NCBI GenBank assembly: GCA_017526525.1
Contig: JAFXRG010000061.1
Location: forward strand, 1 to 48,751
DNA length: 48,751 nt
Direction: 5' to 3'
Origin: Clostridia bacterium
Lineage (GTDB): Bacteria > Bacillota > Clostridia > Christensenellales > Aristaeellaceae
In this document: piece by piece, positions 14,373 through 22,596 of the stretch
How the letters are laid out: the number at the start of each line of letters is the position of its first letter
Numbering within the stretch: position 1 is the first letter of the stretch
Program-made: the position numbers and the translations under genes
Notes under the pieces: model-generated
Seen by the model: only the letters and a program-made list of their open reading frames with translations
What the model was told of the DNA's origin: nothing
Databases searched by the model: none

Positions 14373-14744
14373 ATGGAAAAGCAGGAAAACGCTGTGAACA
14401 TTACCTACTCCGCCGAGGAGCAGAAAGAACTGAACGCCATCCGTGCCAGGTATGCGCCGAAAGAAAACAGGCCCCTGACCAATCTGGAGAAAGCCAAAGC
14501 CATTGATGCCAGGGTGGAAAGAAAGGGATTGATTGCCGGGCTGACTGTCGGCATCATCGGAACGCTGGTGACGGGGCTGGGCATGTCCTGCATACTGGTG
14601 TGGGATAAGATGGTTCCGGGTATTCTCATCGGCCTGGCAGGCCTGGCGGGAGTTGCCGGGGCTTACCCGATGTATCAGCGGGTAATCAGGAAGGAGCGGG
14701 CCAGGGTGGCCGATGAAATCATGCAACTCAGCGAAGCGGAATAA
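14373..14744 (+). CDS. Small two-helix membrane protein
   Basis: The 123-residue protein has a charged N-terminus (YSAEEQKELNAIRARYAPKE), two membrane helices (GLIAGLTVGIIGTLVTGLGMSCILV and ILIGLAGLAGVAGAYPMYQRV) and a charged C-terminus. It resembles a clostridial membrane family that databases often label dihydropteridine reductase, a name that the sequence does not justify. No enzymatic motif is visible. Its promoter carries the repeats attributed to the adjacent response regulator, so it is probably a member of that regulon. Confidence 0.7.
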   Translation: MEKQENAVNITYSAEEQKELNAIRARYAPKENRPLTNLEKAKAIDARVERKGLIAGLTVGIIGTLVTGLGMSCILVWDKMVPGILIGLAGLAGVAGAYPMYQRVIRKERARVADEIMQLSEAE

Positions 14745-14758
14745 AGGAAGACGCAGCC

Positions 14759-14839
14759 ATGAGCGGGAAGCAGAATTCTGCACCCGGCGTGACGGTTGAC
14801 GGCATCATGACAAAGATGGGACTGCTGGGGAAGCTGTGA
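14759..14839 (+). CDS. Possible 26-residue peptide
   Basis: An AAAGGAAGACG site precedes ATG 14759. The product MSGKQNSAPGVTVDGIMTKMGLLGKL has no recognised family. It lies 14 bases after the membrane protein and 15 before the next gene, so it may be a fragment or simply a spacer frame. Confidence 0.25.
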   Translation: MSGKQNSAPGVTVDGIMTKMGLLGKL

Positions 14840-14854
14840 GACCGGAGGGACAGT

Positions 14855-15886
14855 ATGCGATTGTTTGTGGGGCTTCGGCCGTCTGAGGAGTTTCGGGCTG
14901 CATTGTCTGTACTGCAGTCCCGGCTTCAGGCTGCCGGTGTTGCCGCAAGATATCTTGATCCTTCCAATCTTCATCTGACCCTGGCCTTTATCGGGGAGTG
15001 GCCGGGGAACGTCTCCGCGGTTCTTCCGCCGGTGGAGCAGCCGTTCACCCTGACTCTTTCCGGCGTTGGCCTTTTCCCGGAAGCAAAAGTAATCTGGGCC
15101 GGCGTTCAGAAATCTCCCGCATTGGACCGGCTGGCACAGCAGGTTCGTGAAAAACTGACGGCCGCAGATATCCCGTTTGATCCGAAACCCTTTGTTCCGC
15201 ACATAACGCTGGGCCGGAAACCAGTTGTTCCGGAGGCTGTCGATCTTTCGGGAATTATGATGCCTCCTGCAGAAATGACCGTAGAGGACGTATTCCTGTA
15301 CAAATCCGAACGCGGAGAGAACGGAATGGTTTATTCCGTAATCGGCAGCAGCACTGAGAAACAGCATTGGAGAAAGCAGTCTATGAGCAAGTATGTTGAC
15401 CTGGCGATGGAACGCCGGAATCAGTTTACTCCGGAAGGAAAACCTGCCTGGAACTGTTGCCAGGCAGTCGCGTCTGTTTTTGCGAAAGACGCCGGCTATG
15501 ACGAGGATTCCTGCATGAAGGCAGCAACATTTTTTCGCGGCGGCATGCAGATGGGCTCTGTCTGCGGAGCAATCACCGGCAGCCTGATTGCCCTCGGCAT
15601 GGCCGGTATAGATGATCCGCAGGTATCAAATGAACTGATCCGAAAAGTCCGCGATCATCATAACGGGATGATCCATTGCGCGGATTTGCTGCGGATCAAC
15701 GCCCAGAACGGCGGGGAAAAAATGCCGCACTGCAACGCCATGATCAGGGAATGTATCGGATACGCGGAAGAAGCGATGCGGGCAAAAGGAAAACTGAAAC
15801 CAGAAGGCTTGAATGAGCCTGGCCTGGACATGGAGGCGGATAAACCGTATCCACAGCAATTTCTTCAATCGGGTATTCGGCGGTGA
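14855..15886 (+). CDS. RNA 2',3'-cyclic phosphodiesterase (ThpR) fused to C_GCAxxG_C_C redox protein
   Basis: Residues 1-165 match the 2H phosphoesterase ThpR: MRLFVGLRPSEEFR, first HxT motif in NLHLTLAFIGEW and second in VPHITLGRKPV. Residues 177-343 match the C_GCAxxG_C_C family: WNCCQAVASVF, then MGSVCGAITGSLIALGM, and later cysteines in HCADLL and PHCNAMIREC. The frame is continuous, and an internal ATG at 15384 lacks a good ribosome site, so a real fusion is likely. The first half should open cyclic phosphates on RNA ends and the second is a putative metal or redox protein. A functional link is not known to me. Confidence 0.8.
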   Translation: MRLFVGLRPSEEFRAALSVLQSRLQAAGVAARYLDPSNLHLTLAFIGEWPGNVSAVLPPVEQPFTLTLSGVGLFPEAKVIWAGVQKSPALDRLAQQVREKLTAADIPFDPKPFVPHITLGRKPVVPEAVDLSGIMMPPAEMTVEDVFLYKSERGENGMVYSVIGSSTEKQHWRKQSMSKYVDLAMERRNQFTPEGKPAWNCCQAVASVFAKDAGYDEDSCMKAATFFRGGMQMGSVCGAITGSLIALGMAGIDDPQVSNELIRKVRDHHNGMIHCADLLRINAQNGGEKMPHCNAMIRECIGYAEEAMRAKGKLKPEGLNEPGLDMEADKPYPQQFLQSGIRR

Positions 15887-16058
15887 AACCCGAAAGGATG
15901 TGGCGGAGCATGCTGAAATCATCGACAACACCGTCTATATGTGCGGCGGGCTCGGTGCGGATGCGATGGACACCAGGATCGTGCTGAACCGGCTGCTGGA
16001 TCCGGAAAAGGTATCCCGAATCCTGATTAACGGGATTGGTTACAGCAGCGCAGAATGA
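15848..16058 (+). pseudogene. Unrecognised C-terminal gene fragment
   Basis: A frame different from the preceding gene reads IHSNFFNRVFGGETRKDVAE... through VYMCGGLGADAMDTRIVLN to NGIGYSSAE and stop. The composition looks like genuine protein, but there is no start with a ribosome site and the front overlaps the previous gene. I treat it as the tail of a lost gene. The family is not recognised. Confidence 0.35.
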
Positions 16059-16109
16059 GCAGCTGGAAATATATAGCGGCGGAATAATTCAAAACGGCGG
16101 AATAACAAG

Positions 16110-16151
16110 AGCCTGTGATTCGGTTTTCACTCACCGAAGCGCGGGCTTTTT
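16110..16151 (+). terminator. Terminator-like hairpin
   Basis: AGCCTGTG pairs with CGCGGGCT (two G-U pairs), enclosing an inner TCGG/CCGA hairpin, and is followed by a short run of T. Confidence 0.6.
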
Positions 16152-16193
16152 GCTTTATGGAACTTGGGAATGCTCTCTCTCCGGCTTGGAACG

Positions 16194-16231
16194 AAGGGAA
16201 CGAAAAGGGTCGTCCCCATCGTTCCCTTTTT
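16194..16231 (+). terminator. Strong rho-independent terminator
   Basis: AAGGGAACGA and TCGTTCCCTT form a perfect ten-base stem followed by a T-run. It insulates the next promoter. Confidence 0.8.
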
Positions 16232-16232
16232 C

Positions 16233-16262
16233 TTGACTGATAACGATTGCAGGCAGTATAAT
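16233..16262 (+). promoter_or_regulatory. Sigma-A-type promoter of the VWA/XpaC operon
   Basis: TTGACT and TATAAT are separated by 18 bases, 43 bases upstream of the lipoprotein start. Confidence 0.75.
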
Positions 16263-16304
16263 CCTTACCAGAAAATGGTTCGATTGTCATAAAGGGGGAA
16301 AAAC

Positions 16305-17879
16305 ATGAAAAGAATTATCTCCTTGTTGTTGCTTCTTGCGATCCTGTTCACGCTGACCGGATGCGGACAGGGTTCCAGGACAACGTCCTCCGCGAAGGAA
16401 GAGCGATACCTCCGTATTCTCTGCTGTCCGGAACACAAAGAGCTGGAGCCTATCCTGAGCGACTTTGCCAGGGAGCACAATGCCCGGTTTGAGTTTTCAT
16501 ACGCAGGGGCGCTGGACATCATCCAGAAGCTGAATTCCGGCGAAGCATCAAATTATGATGCTGTGTGGCTGTCCAACTCCATCTGGACCAGCCGGCTCAC
16601 TAACAGCTCCATCCTGAAAAACGGCAAGTCCATTTTCATCAGCCCGGTGGTGTTTGCCATTGACCGCGCGGAAGGGGAGAAGCTGAACCTGACCGGCCGT
16701 GACGTAACGTTAAAGGAGATCATGCAGGCTATTACGTCCTCCGGCATCAGCTTTGTCATTCCCAATATTACCCGCACAAACAGCGGCGCGAGCATTTACC
16801 TGAGCATTCTCAGCACGCTGGTGGGCAACCCCGGGGTTATGACCATCGCTCAGATTTCACAGGATTCGGTCACTGAAGAATTAAAAGACTTTTTCAGCCA
16901 TGTAGGACGCACCTCCGGCAGTGAGGATTATCTGCTGGAGCTGGTGGAAAACGGTGAGTACAGCTGCATGGTCAATACCGAGAGCCAGGTGCTTGCGCTG
17001 AACCGCAAACTGGAGGCAGCAGGCAAAGCCCCCATGTACATCCTGTATCCCACAGACGGCGTCAGCATCGGCGATGCCCCTCTGTATTTCGTAAACAACA
17101 ACAGCAGCCGGGAAGGCATCTTTCTGGAGCTGCAGCGCCACCTGCTCAGCAACAAAGTACAGGAACAGCTGCTGAACCGCGGCTTCCGCGCCAACTACGG
17201 CGGTACCATCGACCCCAAATACGCGGAAGTGTTCAAAGCTTCTTACGGTATCCAGACCGACCGCTGCCTCTCGCCTGTGAAATATCCCTCCATGCAGGTA
17301 ATCACAGAAGCACTGAACCGTTATCAGCTTCTGTTCCGGAAGCCCACCGCCATTGTGTTCTGCCTGGATTATTCCGGCTCCATGGCCGGAGACGGCATCA
17401 AGCAGCTGACCTCAGCCATGGACTATATCCTGGATAACGAAAAGACCTCTGATGATTTCCTCCAGTTCTCCGGAGTGGACAGCGTTACTGTCCTGGGCTT
17501 CTCGGGCAAGATCATTGGCTGGAAAACCGACACGGGGGACAATCTTTACACGCTGCGAAGCTTTGTCAGGGACACCAGCCCCTCCGGAATGACCGATATA
17601 TACCTGGCATCCCTGAAGGCCTTTGAAATCCTGGAACAGTATCCGGATGATTATATCAAGTCCGTGGTCCTGATGACAGACGGCGTGTCCAACGGCATGA
17701 CCTTCAGGGATTTCGAAAGCAGAAGCAAGGGCCATACGATCTATCCGGTCTATTCCATCACCTTTGGCAAGGCGAACACCAGCCAGCTGAGCGAGCTGGC
17801 ACAGAAAACCGGCGGCAAGGTCTTTGACGGTGTAAATGACCTGACCAACGCCTTCCGTGAAGTAAGGGGCTATAACTGA
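16305..17879 (+). CDS. Lipoprotein with solute-binding domain and von Willebrand A domain
   Basis: The 524-residue protein starts with a lipoprotein signal (LLLAILFTLTGCGQ, Cys near residue 20). Residues 35-320 resemble a type-2 periplasmic-binding (SBP_bac) fold: YLRILCCPEHKELEPILSDF, YDAVWLSNSIW, and a C-terminal lobe with IDPKYAEVFKASYG. Residues 345-520 are a VWA domain with an intact MIDAS: CLDYSGSMAGDG (DxSxS) near residue 353, a Thr in PSGMTDIY and MTDGVSNG. It should be membrane-anchored outside the cell and bind a metal-dependent protein ligand. It heads an operon with an XpaC-like and another binding-protein-like gene. Confidence 0.85.
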   Translation: MKRIISLLLLLAILFTLTGCGQGSRTTSSAKEERYLRILCCPEHKELEPILSDFAREHNARFEFSYAGALDIIQKLNSGEASNYDAVWLSNSIWTSRLTNSSILKNGKSIFISPVVFAIDRAEGEKLNLTGRDVTLKEIMQAITSSGISFVIPNITRTNSGASIYLSILSTLVGNPGVMTIAQISQDSVTEELKDFFSHVGRTSGSEDYLLELVENGEYSCMVNTESQVLALNRKLEAAGKAPMYILYPTDGVSIGDAPLYFVNNNSSREGIFLELQRHLLSNKVQEQLLNRGFRANYGGTIDPKYAEVFKASYGIQTDRCLSPVKYPSMQVITEALNRYQLLFRKPTAIVFCLDYSGSMAGDGIKQLTSAMDYILDNEKTSDDFLQFSGVDSVTVLGFSGKIIGWKTDTGDNLYTLRSFVRDTSPSGMTDIYLASLKAFEILEQYPDDYIKSVVLMTDGVSNGMTFRDFESRSKGHTIYPVYSITFGKANTSQLSELAQKTGGKVFDGVNDLTNAFREVRGYN

Positions 17880-18511
17880 TGAAGAAAACGCAAAAGGATA
17901 ACCGTTTTCTGTGGTCAGGCCTCACGGGCGGGCTTGGTACGCTTGCGGTCTTTTTTGCGGCCGGCAACCTGCCGATCGCAATAGCCTCCGGCGCTGCCGT
18001 ATTTGCAGCGGGCTCGCTGCTTTTCAAAAAGCCGAAGGAGCCCCCGGAGGTTCCGGCTGCGGTGCCCGTGGACGATGCCACCCTTCTGGAAAAAGGGCGT
18101 GATGGCACACGGGTCATGCATGAGCTGGCCGCCGGGATCGACGATGAAAAGGTCAGGCGCAATGCCGATGAAGTGGCCCGGCTGTGCGATACCATCATCA
18201 GCATGGCGGCTGATGACTCACGAAAGCTGAAAAAATCCACCAAGCTGGTTACCTACTACATCCCCACGATCAACAAAACCCTGGAGCTTTTCCGGAAGCT
18301 GGAGTCCTCCGATACCGACCGGGACGCGTATGAACAGGCGAACCGCTTCCTGGATGACTGCGAGGCCGGCCTTCGAAAGCATATTGAGAATCTCAGCAGC
18401 ACTGACCTGACGGACCTGTCCGTGGAGATGGAAGCCATGATCAACGTCATGAATATTGACGGTCTTGTAAACCGTATGAATCAACTGTCCGTATCACAAG
18501 AAAAGAAGTAA
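17879..18511 (+). CDS. XpaC-like (5-bromo-4-chloroindolyl phosphate hydrolysis family) protein
   Basis: The start overlaps the previous stop by one base (TGATG). The 210-residue protein has an N-terminal membrane hairpin (LTGGLGTLAVFFAAGNLPIAIASGAAVFAAGSLLF) and a long helical cytoplasmic part containing YYIPTINKTLELFRKLESSD, the family's signature segment. XpaC proteins are usually encoded beside TelA-type toxic-anion-resistance proteins. No TelA gene is present here. The function is unknown. Coupling to two surface binding proteins suggests a membrane-envelope complex. Confidence 0.8.
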   Translation: MKKTQKDNRFLWSGLTGGLGTLAVFFAAGNLPIAIASGAAVFAAGSLLFKKPKEPPEVPAAVPVDDATLLEKGRDGTRVMHELAAGIDDEKVRRNADEVARLCDTIISMAADDSRKLKKSTKLVTYYIPTINKTLELFRKLESSDTDRDAYEQANRFLDDCEAGLRKHIENLSSTDLTDLSVEMEAMINVMNIDGLVNRMNQLSVSQEKK

Positions 18512-18524
18512 CAGGAGGCCGAAC

Positions 18525-19667
18525 ATGAAAAAGAAACTGATTCTGGGTATTCTCCTTTTTGCAGCCATTATCGGAGCGGGCATTGTGATCAGCAAGCTGG
18601 TAAGTCCCCAGCAGCCGGCTGCGCAGAATCTGAAAACCGTCACCGTATACGGCGCCGTGGGCGGCGGCAAGGAGAATTTTCTTGCCGACCCGGATGTGAA
18701 CCGCATTATGGCGGAAAGATACGGCATCTCCGTGCAGAATGATCCCTGGTCCAACGGGAAACTGATCAAAAATGAGCTGAAGTATACGGACAAAAACAAC
18801 GGCTCAACCGGCACCGTTGATTTTGTGTTCTTCTCCGACCAGCGCTACTACGAATACTATCAGCTGGACGCGAAGGAAGGCGAAGCCGCCAGACTCCCGA
18901 AACAGCGCGCCGAGATCATCCTCAACACGCCGATCGTCTTCTACAGCTGGAAAGAGGTCGTGGATGTCCTGGAAAAAGAAAATATTGTTACCGAGCGTGA
19001 CGGTGTCTGTTACATAACGGACATGAACAAGCTGCTGGAATATATCACGAGCGAAAAGAAATGGAAGGATATCGGCCTGAATATTTACGGCAACGTCAAC
19101 ATCGGCTCCACCGACCCTGTTACTTCTTCCCCCGGCGCGACCTACTACGGCCTGCTGGCTTCCATTCTGAACGAAGGGCAGGTGTCTTCCAAAGCCCTGA
19201 GCGAAACCATGCCCAGGCTGCAGCAGTTCTATAAACAGTCCGGATTCATGAACAATACGCCTGCGGACCTGTTCGACCAGTACCTGCGCACCGGCTATGG
19301 CACCAAGCCGATCATCGTTGACTACGAAAAGAGCATGGTCGACTTTGCCATCAACAATCCTGAAGGCTATGCCAGCGTGAAGGACCGCGTACGCATCCTG
19401 TATCCGGAACCCACGATCTGGAATTCGCATTGCATTATTTCCTTTACGGAAAAAGGTACGAAGTTCATTGAAGCCCTGAACGATAAAGAAATCCAGGAGA
19501 TCGCATTTAGCCGCTACGGTTTCCGTACCGGCCTGTCCGGCGGCCAGTATGATGTCAAAGCCATCGGTGTCGACGGCCTGCCGCAGGAGATCCTGAACGT
19601 GGTGCCCGGCCTGAAGATGGATACCTACAACCTGATCATTGAAGGCCTGAAGGAAGTTGAGTTCTGA
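18525..19667 (+). CDS. Membrane-anchored solute-binding-like protein
   Basis: The 380-residue protein has one N-terminal hydrophobic anchor (LILGILLFAAIIGAGIVIS) with no lipobox. The rest looks like a type-2 periplasmic-binding fold: VTVYGAVGGGKENFL, GTVDFVFFSDQRYYE, SSPGATYYGLLASIL, TKPIIVDYEKSMVDFAI and ILYPEPTIWNSHCIISF, a layout like the binding part of the VWA lipoprotein two genes upstream. It has no transporter genes beside it, so sensing or adhesion is as likely as uptake. The ribosome site is ACAGGAGGCCG. Confidence 0.75.
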   Translation: MKKKLILGILLFAAIIGAGIVISKLVSPQQPAAQNLKTVTVYGAVGGGKENFLADPDVNRIMAERYGISVQNDPWSNGKLIKNELKYTDKNNGSTGTVDFVFFSDQRYYEYYQLDAKEGEAARLPKQRAEIILNTPIVFYSWKEVVDVLEKENIVTERDGVCYITDMNKLLEYITSEKKWKDIGLNIYGNVNIGSTDPVTSSPGATYYGLLASILNEGQVSSKALSETMPRLQQFYKQSGFMNNTPADLFDQYLRTGYGTKPIIVDYEKSMVDFAINNPEGYASVKDRVRILYPEPTIWNSHCIISFTEKGTKFIEALNDKEIQEIAFSRYGFRTGLSGGQYDVKAIGVDGLPQEILNVVPGLKMDTYNLIIEGLKEVEF

Positions 19668-19692
19668 TCACCGTGTCAATATAAAAAATTAA

Positions 19693-19931
19693 TAATCAGC
19701 GAAAGATTGTTTCCAAAATACGTTGCGGAATCGCGGTTGAACAGTACGGGGTTCCGCTGACTGCTTATCTCTGCTATCACCTGGGCCTGGCCGCCGAAGG
19801 CCTGGGAGATCCCGCGGAAGCGGAAAGGCAATACCGGCGTTTTCGCTGAAATAAAAAGGCAGCTTGCGGAGAACGGCTTCACCGCACTCCGTGAACTGGA
19901 CGGGATTCTCTGGTCTGTGCTCAACCATTGA
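19693..19931 (+). pseudogene. Gene fragments in two frames, TPR-like
   Basis: Between the binding-protein gene and the XRE-receiver gene, one frame reads QYGVPLTAYLCYHLGLAAEG... to AEAERQYRRFR and stops. The adjacent frame continues AEIKRQLAENGFTALRELDGILWSVLNH and stops at 19931. The first piece has a TPR-like LGLAAEGLGDPAEAE pattern. There is no start. I read this as a decayed gene. The rest of the gap holds nothing clear. Confidence 0.4.
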
Positions 19932-19995
19932 CACGATCGTTGGTAAATGACGGATCCGCTGAAGGATAAAAACAAAGGAAAAAAGGTGTGCTTTC

Positions 19996-20598
19996 GTGAA
20001 CCAGCTATTTGCAAAAACCCTGCGTAAGCTGCGGGAAGAAAAAGGGCTTACCCAGAAACAGCTTGGCGAAAAGCTGTTCGTTAACCATTCCACGATTACC
20101 CGCTGGGAAAATGCCAGCCGCCTGCCGGACTTTACTATGATCCGCCGTCTCGCTGAATGCCTGGGAGTGGACGCCAATGATCTGATCCAGACGGCGTTCC
20201 AGAGCGAAGACCATCCGAACGTGATCATAGTGGACGACTGCAAGGCCATCCTTTCCGACGGCCTGAACGTCCTGGGGGAGGCTCTGCCCAACGCTGCGAT
20301 TACGGGCTTCATCAAGCCGAAGGAAGCCATCGAATATGCGCAAACCAACCAGGTGGCGCTGGCAATCCTGGATATTGAAATGGGCAGGACCAGCGGGTTT
20401 GAACTGAGCCAGAAACTGCTCGAAATCAATTCCCACACCAATATCGTCTTTCTCACCGCTTACGCCGACTACTCCCTCGACGCGTGGAAAACCACGGCCA
20501 GCGGTTTTTTGCTTAAGCCCGTTACCGCGGAGAAAATACATGAAATGCTGAAAAGGCTGCGCTATCCGATTTTTCCGATGGGAGGAGAGGACGAGTGA
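19996..20598 (+). CDS. XRE helix-turn-helix fused to response-regulator receiver domain
   Basis: The GTG start at 19996 follows AAGGAAAAAAGG. Residues 1-65 are a Cro/C1-type DNA-binding domain (LRKLREEKGLTQKQLGEKLFVNHSTITRWE). Residues 74-190 are a receiver: VIIVDDCKAIL (acidic pair), LAILDIEMGRTSGFEL (phosphoacceptor Asp near residue 124), VFLTAYADY and FLLKPVTAE (Lys). This reverses the usual order, receiver first, and uses a phage-repressor-type output. It overlaps the LytS-like kinase gene by four bases, so the two should form a signalling pair, perhaps controlling the upstream surface operon. Confidence 0.88.
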   Translation: MNQLFAKTLRKLREEKGLTQKQLGEKLFVNHSTITRWENASRLPDFTMIRRLAECLGVDANDLIQTAFQSEDHPNVIIVDDCKAILSDGLNVLGEALPNAAITGFIKPKEAIEYAQTNQVALAILDIEMGRTSGFELSQKLLEINSHTNIVFLTAYADYSLDAWKTTASGFLLKPVTAEKIHEMLKRLRYPIFPMGGEDE

Positions 20599-21881
20599 GC
20601 GACTGGAACAACGTTATCATCTTCTCCATCATTATCGCGGCGATCATCATAAGCGGCTTTGGACTTTGGGCTGCAGTCGCCATGCCCGGGCCTGACCGCT
20701 GGAACAAACGCTTTTTCCGGAACTATTTTATCATACTTTTCCTGGGCGGGATTTCCGGCCTCGTTGATGTGACACTCGCCGGCGATCCTTCCTTAAGTGC
20801 GCTGCTGTATATAAGCATCGCGTTCCTGGAATGTATGATCCTCTCGCTGCCGCTGCTTATGATGACGGTTTATTTGCTGCACATCTGCGGAAAAGACCTG
20901 CGCTCAAACCGGCTCTGGCGCACCGTGCTCGGCATGTGGGCAGTTTTCCTGATCCTGCTTTTCGCGATCTCGTTTAATGCCTATTCCACCTTTACCGCGG
21001 CGGACAGCCAGTATTACCGGGTACCCTTGTACACGTTTATGCTGCTGGCCCTGGTTGCAATCCTGGCGCTGGATTTTGCGGGCATGATACGATACCGGAA
21101 GCGGCTGACGCATAAAGAATTCCTCGGATTATCCATTGCGCTGCTGCCGATGATGGCCGCGCTGATCATACAGATATTCTTCGACGCCTATGCGCTTCTC
21201 GATATCAGCTATGTGACCGCTGCCCTGGTGATGTACAGTTTCATCCTGTCCGACCAGGTTGAGCGGGAACTGAGGTATCTGCGGGAGATTGCCAACCAGC
21301 GCGCCAGCATCACGGTGCTGCGGATGCGGCCCCATTACATCTACAATACCCTGATGAGCATTTACAGCCTTTGCAATATTGACCCCCAGCGGGCCCGGCA
21401 GGTTACGATGGATTTTACCAATTACCTGCGCAAAAATTTCGACGCGGTTGCCAGCGACAGCACCATTCCCTTTTCCGCGGAACTGGAGCATACCCGTGCT
21501 TACCTGGCCGTGGAGCAGGCGCAGTATGAGGAGCAGCTTGTTGTGGAATACGACACGCCGTTTACCTTTTTCCGCCTGCCGCCGCTGACCCTGCAGCCCC
21601 TGGTGGAAAACGCCGTGAAGCATGGCATGAATCCGGATGAGGGACCGCTTCATATTTCCATCTCCACCCGGCAAACGGATTCCGGCGCCGAGATCACCGT
21701 GAAGGATGACGGCCCCGGCTTTGACCCTTCTGACGAAAACAAATCCCATACCACCCTGACAAACATCCGGCAGCGGCTTGAAATGATGAGCGGCGGCATC
21801 TTGCATATCACATCCGGGAAAGGCGGGGGAACCGTGGTGACGGTGAAAATTCCGAAAGCAGGAAGCGTTTCTGAAGGATAA
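20595..21881 (+). CDS. LytS/YesM-type sensor histidine kinase (His_kinase family), multi-pass membrane
   Basis: The GTG start overlaps the upstream stop. The 428-residue protein has about six N-terminal membrane helices (residues 5-215), then a His_kinase domain with the phosphoacceptor in MRPHYIYNTLMSIYSLC (near residue 250; families often read P.F.FN) and an ATPase domain with PLVENAVKHGM (N box), VKDDGPGFDP and TTLTNIRQRLEMM. LytS-type kinases normally partner LytTR regulators. Here the partner is the XRE-receiver fusion. The signal is probably a membrane-soluble or small-peptide ligand, an inference from the many helices. Confidence 0.9.
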   Translation: MSDWNNVIIFSIIIAAIIISGFGLWAAVAMPGPDRWNKRFFRNYFIILFLGGISGLVDVTLAGDPSLSALLYISIAFLECMILSLPLLMMTVYLLHICGKDLRSNRLWRTVLGMWAVFLILLFAISFNAYSTFTAADSQYYRVPLYTFMLLALVAILALDFAGMIRYRKRLTHKEFLGLSIALLPMMAALIIQIFFDAYALLDISYVTAALVMYSFILSDQVERELRYLREIANQRASITVLRMRPHYIYNTLMSIYSLCNIDPQRARQVTMDFTNYLRKNFDAVASDSTIPFSAELEHTRAYLAVEQAQYEEQLVVEYDTPFTFFRLPPLTLQPLVENAVKHGMNPDEGPLHISISTRQTDSGAEITVKDDGPGFDPSDENKSHTTLTNIRQRLEMMSGGILHITSGKGGGTVVTVKIPKAGSVSEG

Positions 21882-21890
21882 CATGAACCA

Positions 21891-22372
21891 TGAATGAACA
21901 GAAAGGAAATGAAAACGGGCAGCTTCCGGATTGTTCCTGTGATCTGCGCCGAAGGCACGCACCGCGATACGTTCCCGGGATGCAGGGGTAACCGGGGCAT
22001 GGCGGCTGTTACTCGTCGGGCGAAATCGTGCCGTGCATGCAGTTGTCAGGAACCATGCAGCAGAGGGGCGAGTCCCTGGGCAATGTGCACACCGACAGGC
22101 TGAAGGACCTGCTCACAGCGGGCAGTTACCTGGAAAACATCTGCACTACGGTCGGCGACATACGCAAAAACAATCGGAAATGCGGCGGGTGCAAATGGTT
22201 TGAATACTGCACCGGCGGATGCAGGGCCCTGGCTTACCTGTATTCGGGAGAGAGCAAGGGCCTCTGCGGCGAGGACCTGACCAAATGCAGGTTCTTTGAA
22301 AACGGCTGGTATGAAAAAACCAGGGATGCGCTTTCGGAGTGGAAGAACCTGAGCCCGGTCGGTATCGTTTAA
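21891..22372 (+). pseudogene. Radical-SAM/SPASM protein C-terminal relic
   Basis: After a frame break near 21995 (a TAA in the productive frame) the sequence reads GCYSSGEIVPCMQLSG and later KCGGCKWFEYCTGGCRALAY, LCGEDLTKC. This is the SPASM auxiliary iron-sulfur cluster pattern (CX2CX5C with further Cys) of peptide-modifying radical SAM enzymes. The SAM-binding CX3CX2C and the barrel are absent. A start-like ATG at 21891 leads into another frame. I infer a dead maturase, interesting because a Nif11-leader precursor gene lies 1.5 kb downstream. Confidence 0.65.
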
Positions 22373-22426
22373 TGGGAACCCGGAGACGGTGGCCGGCCGG
22401 GGTGCCGAAAGAGCCGGTTTTGCATC

Positions 22427-22457
22427 TTGACTTAGAGTGAACTTCAGACTTTAAAAT
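22427..22457 (+). promoter_or_regulatory. MerR-type promoter (19-bp spacer) of the aldo-keto reductase gene
   Basis: TTGACT and TAAAAT are separated by 19 bases, and the spacer carries a partial dyad TAGAGT-GA-ACTTCA. Overlong spacers with a central AGAGT/ACTCT-like dyad are the hallmark of MerR-family regulated promoters. The regulator is not in this window. Confidence 0.6.
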
Positions 22458-22596
22458 ACGCTTATCCTGATGGCAAAATATGATCAAGGGGGAACCGCAG
22501 CCTGTTTCTTTCGGATCTGACAGAATATAAAACCGAACTGTTCCGCCGGGCGGAACCTGGCCGGCGGAGTATTGTATCAAAGGAGGAACAACGAAT

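Noticed and set aside
18525-19667. ABC transporter receptor with nearby permease
   Set aside because: The protein looks like a binding protein, but no permease or ATPase gene lies in 16,300-22,000, so a transporter assignment is not supported.
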